Shown one piece after another: positions 31,836 through 39,270 of a DNA stretch of 64,000 nt. A program made the translations under genes and the position numbers. The DNA is from Actinomadura luzonensis (GTDB lineage: Bacteria > Actinomycetota > Actinomycetes > Streptosporangiales > Streptosporangiaceae). The DNA lies in contig NZ_JAKRKC020000002.1 of assembly GCF_022664455.2 (NCBI RefSeq), positions 2,852,001-2,916,000 of the forward strand, read 5' to 3'. How positions within the stretch are numbered: position 1 is the stretch's first letter; the number at the start of each line of letters is the position of its first letter. The notes beneath the pieces are model-generated. The model worked only from the letters and a program-made list of their open reading frames with translations. It was not told the DNA's origin and did not search any database.

Positions 31836-32527
31836 CAGCGGGCCTCGGGCCCGATGACCCAGTGCTCGGTGACGGCCATGCGGTGCACGTAGCGCGGCTC
31901 GGCCAGCGTCTCCAGGTCCGCCTGGACCTTGGCGTACTCGGGCGAGGCGAGCGCCGCCGCCATCGACTCCCGGTCGTCGAACCACAGCAGGTGCGCCACG
32001 TCGAGCACGGCCTCGCCGATGCCGTACGCGCCGTCCCTGACGTGGCACTGCAGGTAGCGGCGCACGCCGGGCACGGCCGCGACCAGGGCGGCGTGCCCGC
32101 CGAGGCTCGCCTGCCGGAACTCCGCGCGGGGCAGCCCCTCGCGCCGCTTGGCCAGCACGATGAGCTTGACGCCGCGGGCGGGGGCCACGTCCGGCCCCGG
32201 CACCAGCTCGTGCGCGTCGGTGTCGAGCACGACCGTGCGCCAGAACGCCGCCCAGCGTGGCTCGTCCAGCCGCGCGCCCTCCAGGAACTCGGGCGTCTGC
32301 AGGGATTCGAGCTGCTCCTTCTCGTCGCGCAGCCAGATCTCCGCGACGCCGCTCCACAGCGGCTCGCCCTCCTCCGGCCAGAACGGGATCCGCGTGTCGA
32401 TCAGGTACTTCCTGATCTGCGGGATCTTGCTGGCGTACCGGACGGCGTGCACGTTCAGCCAGTACTGCTGGAACTCCTCCTCCGTCATCCCCGGCCTGGG
32501 GGCGGCGAAGATCAGCTGATGGATCAC
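31835..32527 (-). CDS. EthD-like protein with two ferredoxin-like repeats (230 aa)
   Basis: Two dimeric alpha/beta-barrel (EthD/DABB) modules in tandem. The first has HQLIFAAPRPGMTEEEFQQYW followed by NVHAV; the second begins VKLIVLAKRREGLPRAEFRQ with GGHAALV. EthD proteins accompany oxidative degradation or tailoring enzymes and some bind or cyclise reactive intermediates. GTG at 32527 follows CGAGGAGAACACC. It is coupled to the GMC gene by a 4-nt overlap and starts 19 nt after the flavoprotein gene. The two-repeat form may make an intramolecular dimer. Confidence 0.82.
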   Translation of the reverse strand: MIHQLIFAAPRPGMTEEEFQQYWLNVHAVRYASKIPQIRKYLIDTRIPFWPEEGEPLWSGVAEIWLRDEKEQLESLQTPEFLEGARLDEPRWAAFWRTVVLDTDAHELVPGPDVAPARGVKLIVLAKRREGLPRAEFRQASLGGHAALVAAVPGVRRYLQCHVRDGAYGIGEAVLDVAHLLWFDDRESMAAALASPEYAKVQADLETLAEPRYVHRMAVTEHWVIGPEAR

Positions 32528-32546
32528 GGTGTTCTCCTCGGTGGGG

Positions 32547-34163
32547 TTACGGCAGCGCGACGGACTGCGCGTGCCGGAAGACCTCGCGGGGGTCGTAGGC
32601 CGCCTTGGCCTGCTGGAGCCGCGGGTAGTTGCCCTTGTAGTAGAGGGTGTGCCAGGGCACGCCCGACCGGTTCCAGGCCGGGTCGGTGATGTCCGGGTCG
32701 GGGTTGTTGACGTAGCAGCCGTCGGCCTGGTCGCCGGGCACCGGGTAGCCGCCGGTGGCCGACCACACCGACGCGTACAGCTCGCGCAGCCAGCCGATGT
32801 TGGCCGCGTCGGCGGCCGGGTCCTGCCACTGCGTCTCGAACAGCGTCCAGAACGCGGCCCCCCGGTGCACGAGCGCGGTCCGGTCGGCGGGGACCGCGTT
32901 GATCGCCCCGCCGCTGAACCCGGCCAGCGTCACCGCGGCGGCCGGGTTGGCGAAGCCCGGCCTGGTGAGCGCGTCGTACATCGCGCCCGCCTGCTCGGCC
33001 GTGTACGACCGCCGCAGGTAGGCCGACTTCGACGAGCCGCGCAGCGTCGGGTTGATGAACGACGGGATGCTGGCCGCGATCAGCTTGACCGCGCGCAGCC
33101 ACGGCAGGCGCTGCGCGGGCTGCGCCGCGACCACGGCGTCCACGCCGAGCCCGGCGGTCAGGTCGCGCAGGTAGCCGGACAGGATCGTCTCCGCGCCGGG
33201 GGCGGCCGCGTCCACCTGGGTCAGCAGGAACACGTTCCCGCTGGAGCGGTGGGCGAGGGAGGCGACGCCGGACAGGACGCGGGCGGGGTCGGAGGGGGCG
33301 GCGTGCTGCTCGTACCAGGCGCCCCAGTTCGTCACCAGCGTGGCGAACGTCGTGCGGTCCAGCGCGCTCCACGGGATGCCGACGGCGCTGAGCAGCACGT
33401 CCTTGGGCGGGTTGACGAGCAGCCGGCCCGGGTCGGAGCCGCTCGCGCCGGGCGTGCGGAACCAGAAGCGGGTGACGATCCCGAAGTTGCCGCCACCGCC
33501 GCCGGCGCACGCCCACCACAGCTCGCGGTCGGGGTCGCCGGGCTCGCGGCTCGCCACGACGACGCGCGCCCGGCCGCTCCGGTCCACGACCACGACCTCG
33601 ACCGCCGCCAGGTGGTCGATCACCGTGCCGTGCTGGCGGGACAGGAAGCCGTAGCCGCCGCCGGTGGCGTGGCCGCCGATGCCGACCGTCGGGCACATGC
33701 CGCCGGGGATCGTCACCCCCCACTGCTTGTACAGCCGGTCGTAGACGCCCGACAGCCGGGCGCCGCCCTCCACGGCGAACGCCCGCCGCTGCGCGTCGAA
33801 GTACACCGCGTCCAGGCCGGACAGGTCGATGACCACCTCGACGTCAGGGTTGAACACGAACGGGGCCAGGCAGTGGCCGCCGCACACCACCGAGATGCGC
33901 TTGCCGGCGTCCACCGCCTCCTGGACGGCCGCCACGACCTGCGCGGTCGAGCTCACCACCCGGACGTAGTCGGGCCGGCCGACCCAGCGCTGGTTGTAGC
34001 CGACGGTCAGCTCCTGGTAGCGGGGGTCGCCGGGGAGGACGGTGACCGGGCCGGTCACCGGCGCCCCCGCCGTCTCCGCCCGCGCGGGGGAGGCGGACAC
34101 CGCCGCCGCCCCGGCGGCCAGGGCGGCCCCGCCCAGCAGCCCCCGTCTCGACGGACCTTCCAT
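32547..34163 (-). CDS. Tat-exported BBE-type FAD oxidoreductase (538 aa)
   Basis: Starts with a twin-arginine signal: PSRRGLLGGAALAAGAAAV, then an AxA-like site SPARA near residue 29. The body is a PCMH FAD-binding domain (CGGHCLAPF, where the His is the usual site of covalent FAD attachment, and VGIGGHATGGGYGFLSRQHG) with a C-terminal berberine-bridge motif (YVNNPDPD, then YKGNYPRLQQAKAAYDP). The second covalent Cys seen in some family members is not obvious. It oxidises a secreted substrate outside the membrane. ATG at 34163 follows AAGGAGCGATC. It sits between the DyP peroxidase and EthD genes; its peroxide by-product could feed the peroxidase. Confidence 0.9.
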   Translation of the reverse strand: MEGPSRRGLLGGAALAAGAAAVSASPARAETAGAPVTGPVTVLPGDPRYQELTVGYNQRWVGRPDYVRVVSSTAQVVAAVQEAVDAGKRISVVCGGHCLAPFVFNPDVEVVIDLSGLDAVYFDAQRRAFAVEGGARLSGVYDRLYKQWGVTIPGGMCPTVGIGGHATGGGYGFLSRQHGTVIDHLAAVEVVVVDRSGRARVVVASREPGDPDRELWWACAGGGGGNFGIVTRFWFRTPGASGSDPGRLLVNPPKDVLLSAVGIPWSALDRTTFATLVTNWGAWYEQHAAPSDPARVLSGVASLAHRSSGNVFLLTQVDAAAPGAETILSGYLRDLTAGLGVDAVVAAQPAQRLPWLRAVKLIAASIPSFINPTLRGSSKSAYLRRSYTAEQAGAMYDALTRPGFANPAAAVTLAGFSGGAINAVPADRTALVHRGAAFWTLFETQWQDPAADAANIGWLRELYASVWSATGGYPVPGDQADGCYVNNPDPDITDPAWNRSGVPWHTLYYKGNYPRLQQAKAAYDPREVFRHAQSVALP

Positions 34164-34176
34164 GATCGCTCCTTCT

Positions 34177-35556
34177 TCAGGTTTCGACGAGACCCCGGCC
34201 CAGGTAGTCGCCGGGGCCGGGCGCGCCGGGCAGCGCGAAGTAGAACCCGCCGCCCTCGGGGCGGGTGAAGGCCTCCATGGGCTCGCCCTTCAGCCGCTCC
34301 TGGGCCGCCAGGAAGTTGGCGAGCCTGCGCTGGTAGCCGACGAACGCCAGCCCCTGGTCCAGCAGGCCGCCGGCGTCGAGGCCGCGGGCGTAGTTGAAGC
34401 CGCGGCGCAGCATGGCCTTCTCCGGGCCCGCCGTCCGCGGGTTGGCCAGCCGGATGTGGGCGTCCAGCGGGGTGCGCGCGCCGGCCGGGTCCGCGGCGTA
34501 GCGGGGCGCGTCGGTCTCCCTGACGCCGTCCAGCGGGGCGCCGGACGCCTTGCGGCGGCCCATCACGCGCTCCTGGGCGGCCTCGGGGACCTGGTCCCAG
34601 CGCTCGACGAACAGCCTGATCAGCCGGACGGCGACGTACGTGCCGCCGGTGGCCCACGCGGGCTCGCCGTCGCCGGGGCCGACCCACACCACGCGGTCCA
34701 TGAGGGCGGGGTCGGCGGCGTCGGGGTTGCCGGTGCCGTCCTTGAAGCCGAGCAGGTTGCGGTTGCCGGTGGCGCCGCGCGTGGCGAGCGCGTCCGGGCG
34801 GGCGAAGCCGTCCTGCGACCAGACGGGGACGAGCGAGCCGCCCGCCGCGGCCGTCAGGCGGCGCAGCGCGTGCACGCACACGTCGGGGTGGTCGGCCTGG
34901 AACAACACGAGCAGGTCGCCGTGCAGGCGGGCGGGGTCGAGCCGGTCGTTGGCCAGCGCGGTCATGGGGACCAGCTCGGCGGGCCGGCGGCCGGCCAGGC
35001 CGTAACGGGCGTCGAAGAGCGACGCGCCGACCGAGAGCGTCGCCACCACCGGCTGCCGGCCCTGCCCGAGCAGCAGCGCGCTGTCGGCCACCGGCCCGCC
35101 CGTGGCGCCCGGGGCGGCGCGGCCGGAAGGGGCCGGGCCGGTGGCGCCGGCCGGGGCGTGGCCCGCCATCAGGGCGTCGAGCTCGGCCGAGACGGCGCGG
35201 AGCGTGCGGGCCAGCCCCGCCCGGTCCCGGTCGCGGCAGCGGAACGCGGCCAGCAGGCAGGCCAGGGCCGGCCCGGTGAGGATGCCCGGCTGGTGGGCGG
35301 CGCGGAAGGAGGCGGGGGAGACCCGCCCGTTCCCGGACAGGGGCGCGCCACCGGCGGGGCCGGACGAGGGCGCGCCGGCGGGGCCGGACGGGGGCGCGCC
35401 GGCGGGGCCGGACGGGGGCGCGCCGGCGGAACCGGCCTGGGTGGCGGCGGCGGTCAGGGCGCTGCCCGCCGCCAGCCCCGCCCCCGCTCCGAGGAACCAC
35501 CGGCGCGAGGGCCGCCGCCCGCCGTCCGCCGCCCCTTCCGTGCCGTTGTGGGACAT
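34177..35556 (-). CDS. Tat-exported Dyp-type peroxidase, EfeB-like (459 aa)
   Basis: A dye-decolourising haem peroxidase. Twin-arginine signal PSRRWFLGAGAGLAAGSAL, then a Gly/Pro/Ala linker containing three 24-nt repeats. The catalytic GXXDG motif is GFKDGTGNPD, and the likely proximal haem His lies in LDAHIRLANPR. The EfeU and EfeO genes that usually accompany EfeB are absent. ATG at 35556 is chosen, with GGAG 11 nt upstream; a GTG at 35568 is possible but sits on that site. It begins the five-gene unit DyP-BBE-EthD-GMC-GMC, so a role in exported oxidation or peroxide use is more likely than iron uptake. Confidence 0.9.
   Translation of the reverse strand: MSHNGTEGAADGGRRPSRRWFLGAGAGLAAGSALTAAATQAGSAGAPPSGPAGAPPSGPAGAPSSGPAGGAPLSGNGRVSPASFRAAHQPGILTGPALACLLAAFRCRDRDRAGLARTLRAVSAELDALMAGHAPAGATGPAPSGRAAPGATGGPVADSALLLGQGRQPVVATLSVGASLFDARYGLAGRRPAELVPMTALANDRLDPARLHGDLLVLFQADHPDVCVHALRRLTAAAGGSLVPVWSQDGFARPDALATRGATGNRNLLGFKDGTGNPDAADPALMDRVVWVGPGDGEPAWATGGTYVAVRLIRLFVERWDQVPEAAQERVMGRRKASGAPLDGVRETDAPRYAADPAGARTPLDAHIRLANPRTAGPEKAMLRRGFNYARGLDAGGLLDQGLAFVGYQRRLANFLAAQERLKGEPMEAFTRPEGGGFYFALPGAPGPGDYLGRGLVET
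35353..35424 (-). repeat. 24-nt tandem repeat, three copies, in the DyP linker
   Basis: Three consecutive 24-nt units, the first with one or two changes, encode a GPAGAPPS-type series right after the Tat signal. They form a flexible spacer between signal and enzyme. Confidence 0.85.
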
Positions 35557-35583
35557 GTCGCCGTCCACTCCAGGTGATCGTCA

Positions 35584-35602
35584 GGACACCCTCATGGTGT
35601 CC
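35584..35602. promoter_or_regulatory. Palindrome GGACACC-CTCAT-GGTGTCC upstream of the DyP operon
   Basis: Perfect 7-bp arms with a 5-nt centre, 27 nt upstream of the DyP ATG, in the 132-nt gap after the nadA stop. It could be an operator for the oxidoreductase operon. As RNA it would also fold into a short hairpin, and no U-tract follows. Confidence 0.4.
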
Positions 35603-35688
35603 CGGACCGGCCCGGACGGCGCCGAAAAGGGACGGAGTCCGTTATCTGCACGGAATCCGCGGCGGACGTGACGAAGTACGGCTCAGGG

Positions 35689-36840
35689 CTACGGAAGCGC
35701 CAGCATCCGGTCCAGGGCGACCTTGGCCCAGTGCGTGGTGCCGGCGTCCACCGTGATCTGGTTGGGCACCTCGCCGAGCACCAGCGACTCCAGCGCCCAC
35801 ACCAGGTGCGGCAGGTCGATGCGGTTCATGGTCGAGCAGTAGCAGACCGTCCGGTCCAGGAACGAGACGTTCTTGTCCGGGAACATCTGGGCCAGCCGCT
35901 TGACCAGGTTCAGCTCGGTGCCGACGGCCCAGCTCGACCCGGCGGGCGCCGCCTCCAGCGTCTTGATGATGTACTCGGTGGAGCCCACCTGGTCGGCCTT
36001 GAGCACGACCTCGTGCCGGCACTCGGGGTGCACCAGCACGTTCACGCCGGGGACGCGGGCGCGCACGTCGTCCACCGACTCGGCGGTGAAGCGGCCGTGC
36101 ACCGAGCAGTGGCCGCGCCACAGGATCATCCTGGCCCGCGCCAGCTGCTCGCGGGTCAGGCCGCCGCCGGGCCGGTGCGGGTTCCACACGACGCAGTCGT
36201 CGAGCGTCATGCCCATCTCCAGCACGGCGGTGTTGCGCCCGAGGTGCTGGTCGGGCAGGAACAGCACCTTCTCGCCCTGCTCGAAGGCCCATTCGAGGGC
36301 GCGGCGGGCGTTGGAGGAGGTGCACACCACGCCGCCGTTGCGCCCGCAGAACGCCTTGATGTCGGCGCTGGAGTTCATGTACGTGACCGGCACCACCAGG
36401 TCGGCGAGGCCGGCGTCCTCCAGCGCCTCCCAGCACTCCTCCACCTGGTCGAAGGTGGCCATGTCGGCCATCGAGCAGCCGGCCGCCAGGTCGGGCAGGA
36501 TCACCTTCTGCCCGTCGCCGGTCAGGATGTCGGCCGACTCGGCCATGAAGTGCACGCCGCAGAAGACGATGTACTCCGCCTCGGGCCGCGCGGCGGCCTG
36601 CTGGGCCAGCTTGAAGGAGTCGCCGGTCACGTCGGCGAACTGGATGACCTCGTCGCGCTGGTAGTGGTGGCCGAGCACGAACAGCCGCTCGCCCAGGGCC
36701 TGCTTGGCCTGGCGGGCGCGCTCCACCAGCCCCGGGTCGGAGGCCGGGGGCAGCTCGCCGGGACAGTCGACCCCCTGCTCGCTGTGCGGATCGGCGCCCC
36801 GCCCGAGGACGAAGAGCGGGAGCCCAGTCTGGGTGGCCAT
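35689..36840 (-). CDS. nadA: Quinolinate synthase NadA (383 aa)
   Basis: Condenses iminoaspartate with dihydroxyacetone phosphate to quinolinate in NAD synthesis, using a [4Fe-4S] cluster. Family motifs are present in order: FVLGHHYQRDEVI, FCGVHFMAESADIL, DLAAGCSMADM, VVPVTYMNSSADIKAFCG, GGVVCTSSNA, PDQHLGRN, HPECRHEVV and a C-terminal CYCSTMNRI. ATG at 36840 is preferred because GGGGGG lies 7 nt upstream; GTG at 36846 is also open. nadB and nadC do not follow. A palindrome upstream suggests its own regulation. The ErpA-type gene diverges from the same intergenic region. Confidence 0.95.
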   Translation of the reverse strand: MATQTGLPLFVLGRGADPHSEQGVDCPGELPPASDPGLVERARQAKQALGERLFVLGHHYQRDEVIQFADVTGDSFKLAQQAAARPEAEYIVFCGVHFMAESADILTGDGQKVILPDLAAGCSMADMATFDQVEECWEALEDAGLADLVVPVTYMNSSADIKAFCGRNGGVVCTSSNARRALEWAFEQGEKVLFLPDQHLGRNTAVLEMGMTLDDCVVWNPHRPGGGLTREQLARARMILWRGHCSVHGRFTAESVDDVRARVPGVNVLVHPECRHEVVLKADQVGSTEYIIKTLEAAPAGSSWAVGTELNLVKRLAQMFPDKNVSFLDRTVCYCSTMNRIDLPHLVWALESLVLGEVPNQITVDAGTTHWAKVALDRMLALP

Positions 36841-36865
36841 GGCCACACCCCCCTAATGAGGCACT

Positions 36866-36884
36866 TATCGTCAGAAAGACGATA
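36866..36884. promoter_or_regulatory. Palindrome TATCGTC-AGAAA-GACGATA upstream of nadA
   Basis: Perfect 7-bp arms (36866-36872, 36878-36884) lie 26 nt upstream of the nadA ATG in the divergent nadA/erpA region. The placement suits a repressor site for NAD synthesis, for example one used by an NrtR-type regulator. Assigning the regulator is inference. Confidence 0.5.
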
Positions 36885-37018
36885 CTCACTATGACACACG
36901 GGGGAAGCGCGTTGTTCCCGGGGCGGCAGCCCCCGGGAATGTGTGGCATGGGCCGGGTGTTGGTAGCGTCATCAGTAGGACGTCGAGAACAGACAGCCCC
37001 AGTTAGGGAGTCAGCGAG

Positions 37019-37372
37019 ATGACGGTTGAGAGCAGCGAGACCACGACGCAGGGCCTGATCCTGACCGACGCGGCCGCCGCGAAGGTCAAGAGCCTGCTCG
37101 AGCAGCAGGGCGAGGAGGGTCTGCAGCTGCGGGTCGCGGTGCAGCCGGGTGGTTGCTCCGGCCTGCGCTACCAGCTCTTCTTCGACGATCGTTCGATGGA
37201 CGGCGACGTCGTGTCGGAGTTCGGCGGCGTCAACGTCGTCACCGACCGGATGAGCGCTCCTTACCTCATGGGCGCCTCCATCGACTTCGTCGACACGATC
37301 GAGAAGCAGGGGTTCACCATCGACAACCCCAACGCCACGGGCTCCTGTGCCTGCGGCGACTCGTTCAACTAG
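37019..37372 (+). CDS. erpA: Iron-sulfur cluster insertion protein ErpA/HesB-type (117 aa)
   Basis: An A-type Fe-S carrier. The three cluster-binding cysteines are present: VQPGGCSGLRYQ and the C-terminal GSCACGDSF. It begins ATG at 37019 after AGGGAGTCAGCGAG. It would pass clusters to enzymes such as NadA, encoded next to it, and to the Rieske protein of this window. The same gene lies near the AdoK-like kinase and cytochrome genes in other Actinobacteria, for example the Rv2204c region of M. tuberculosis. Confidence 0.93.
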   Translation: MTVESSETTTQGLILTDAAAAKVKSLLEQQGEEGLQLRVAVQPGGCSGLRYQLFFDDRSMDGDVVSEFGGVNVVTDRMSAPYLMGASIDFVDTIEKQGFTIDNPNATGSCACGDSFN

Positions 37373-37471
37373 CCGACGGGCCGCCCGGTCCCGCCCGCCT
37401 TTGTGCGCGCGGGACCTTCGCGTATTCTCGTGGGGCTCACTGGCTTGCTGACAACGAGGAAGAAGAATCCC

Positions 37472-38458
37472 GTGCGCATCGCCGTAACCGGCTCCATCGC
37501 GACAGACCATCTCATGACCTTCCCGGGCAGTTTCGGCGATCAGCTCATCGCCGAGAAGCTCGACCGGGTGTCACTGTCGTTCCTGGTCGACGACCTGCAG
37601 ATCCGCCGCGGCGGCTGCGCCGCGAACATCGCCTTCGGCATGGGCTGCCTGGGGCTGCGGCCCGTCCTGGTGGGAGCCGTCGGCGCCGACTTCGCCGACT
37701 ACCGGTCCTGGCTGGAGCGCCACGGCGTCGACTGCGACTCCGTGCACGTCTCGGAGACCCAGCACACGGCGCGCTTCCTGTGCACCACCGACGAGCACCA
37801 CAACCAGATCGCCTCGTTCTACACCGGGGCCATGGCCGAGGCGCGGCTGATCGAGCTCAAGCCGGTCGCCGACCGCGTCGGCGGCCTCGACCTCGTGCTG
37901 ATCAGCCCCAACGACCCCGACGCGATGCTCCGGCACACCGACGAGTGCCGCCAGCGCGGCATCCCCTTCGCCGCCGACATCTCCCAGCAGCTCGCCCGCA
38001 TGGCCGACGAGCAGATCCGCCAGCTCGTCGACGGCGCCGCCTACCTCTTCTCCAACGACTACGAGAAGGGCCTCATCGAGCAGAAGACCGGCTGGTCCGA
38101 CGAGGAGATCCTCGACCGCGTCGGCGTCCGGGTCACCACGCTCGGCCCCAAGGGCGCGGTCATCGACCGCAAGGGCGAGCCGTCCATCCAGGTCGCGCCC
38201 TCGCCGGAGCGCGGCAAGGCCGACCCCACGGGCGTCGGCGACGCCTTCCGCGCCGGGTTCCTGTCCGCGCTGGCCTGGGGCCTGTCGCTGGAGCGCTGCG
38301 GCCAGGTGGGCAACCTCACCGCCACGCACGTGCTGGAGCGCGTGGGCGGCCAGGAGTACGAGCTCGGCCAGGGGGCCTTCCTGGAGCGCTTCGCCGCCGC
38401 CTACGGCCCGGACGCCGCGGCCGAGGTGGCCGGGCACGTCCGCTGCCACCACCCGTAA
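37472..38458 (+). CDS. PfkB-family kinase, AdoK-like (328 aa)
   Basis: A ribokinase/PfkB fold: the N-terminal glycine motif RRGGCAANIAFGMGCLG and the C-terminal anion-hole and catalytic region DPTGVGDAFRAGF with the base Asp. Synteny with erpA and the cytochrome oxidase genes matches the mycobacterial adenosine kinase gene adoK (Rv2202c), so nucleoside phosphorylation is the best guess, though sugar kinases share these motifs. GTG at 37472 follows GAGGAAGAAG; a longer in-frame start at 37403 would add unconserved residues. A strong hairpin closes the gene. Confidence 0.88.
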   Translation: MRIAVTGSIATDHLMTFPGSFGDQLIAEKLDRVSLSFLVDDLQIRRGGCAANIAFGMGCLGLRPVLVGAVGADFADYRSWLERHGVDCDSVHVSETQHTARFLCTTDEHHNQIASFYTGAMAEARLIELKPVADRVGGLDLVLISPNDPDAMLRHTDECRQRGIPFAADISQQLARMADEQIRQLVDGAAYLFSNDYEKGLIEQKTGWSDEEILDRVGVRVTTLGPKGAVIDRKGEPSIQVAPSPERGKADPTGVGDAFRAGFLSALAWGLSLERCGQVGNLTATHVLERVGGQEYELGQGAFLERFAAAYGPDAAAEVAGHVRCHHP

Positions 38459-38479
38459 CGTCCCCGTCCCCCGAACGGC

Positions 38480-38513
38480 GGAGCGCCCCCACAGGTGATC
38501 GCGGGGGCGCTCC
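38480..38513. terminator. Bidirectional hairpin between kinase and CBS genes
   Basis: A perfect 11-bp stem has arms at 38480-38490 (GGAGCGCCCCC) and 38503-38513 (GGGGGCGCTCC) around a 12-nt loop. It lies between the kinase stop (plus) and the CBS gene stop (minus). Confidence 0.8.
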
Positions 38514-38525
38514 CTTCACGTCGTC

Positions 38526-38960
38526 CTAGTCGGTGCCGTACACCCGGTGCACGAACTCGGCGAGCTGGTCGTCGGGCAGGTGCCGGGCCAGGTCGGCCTC
38601 GCTGATCATGCCGATGATCCGGTCGCCGTCCATCACCGGCAGGCGCTTGATCTGGTGCGCCTCCATCCGCGCCAGCGCCTCCTCGACGCTGGTGTCGGCG
38701 GTCACCCAGACCAGGCCGGTCGCCAGCTCGCCGGCCGTCACCCGGGCCGGGTCGTGGCCCGCGGCCACGCACTTCACGACGATGTCGCGGTCGGTGATGA
38801 TGCCGGTCACGCGGTCGTCGGGCCCGCACACCGGCAGCGCCCCCACGCCGTTGGCGCGCATCATCTGCGCGGCGCGGTCGAGGGTCTCGTGCGCGCCGAT
38901 GCACTCGGCTCCCGTGCTCATCACGTCGCGGGCGGTCTCGGGTGTGTGCTCGCTGGTCAT
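38526..38960 (-). CDS. Two-CBS-domain protein (144 aa)
   Basis: A tandem CBS (Bateman) module: DVMSTGAECIGAHETLDRAAQMM with GVGALPV and GIITDRDI, then WVTADTSVEEALARMEAHQIKRLPV with GMISEADLARHL. Such small proteins sense adenine nucleotides and regulate partners. The arrangement resembles Streptomyces/mycobacterial hypoxic-response CBS proteins. ATG at 38960. It is a single gene facing the kinase; the partner is unknown. Confidence 0.9.
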   Translation of the reverse strand: MTSEHTPETARDVMSTGAECIGAHETLDRAAQMMRANGVGALPVCGPDDRVTGIITDRDIVVKCVAAGHDPARVTAGELATGLVWVTADTSVEEALARMEAHQIKRLPVMDGDRIIGMISEADLARHLPDDQLAEFVHRVYGTD

Positions 38961-39024
38961 GGCTTACCCCCGAAGGTCGGTGACATCCGTACGGGGGAGC
39001 CCCTACCCAGCCAAACCGGATAAA

Positions 39025-39270
39025 TCAGTAATTACGCCTCACGTGTATCGCCCAGCCGCCCCCGGGCAGCTCGTACGAGCCCACGTGGCGGTGCGACTTC
39101 AGCCGGCACCAGGCCGGCACGTCGTTGTAGGCCGCCGGATCGTCGGCCAGCACCGCCACCACCGCGTTCAGCGGCACGGCGTTGATCTGCTCGGCGAGCA
39201 TGATGATCGGGATCGGGCACTTCTTGCCGAGCGCGTCGATCGTCAGGGCGGGCTGAGCTACGTCGGTCAT
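39025..39270 (-). CDS. TusA-like sulfur carrier (81 aa)
   Basis: A small sulfurtransferase with the N-terminal motif ALGKKCPIPII, whose Cys is the persulfide carrier in TusA/SirA/YeeD proteins. It ends in a beta-strand with GGGWAIHVRR. ATG at 39270 overlaps the cysteine desulfurase stop by 4 nt, so it probably receives sulfur from that enzyme. It likely delivers sulfur for tRNA thiolation, a cofactor or cluster assembly; which one is not evident. Confidence 0.87.
   Translation of the reverse strand: MTDVAQPALTIDALGKKCPIPIIMLAEQINAVPLNAVVAVLADDPAAYNDVPAWCRLKSHRHVGSYELPGGGWAIHVRRNY

Noticed and set aside
34177..35556. Iron uptake system EfeUOB
   Set aside because: Only the peroxidase resembles EfeB. 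No EfeU permease or EfeO gene is adjacent; the neighbours are oxidoreductases.
35689..36840. NAD operon nadA-nadB-nadC
   Set aside because: No nadB or nadC follows nadA; the next gene downstream is the DyP peroxidase after a 132-nt gap.
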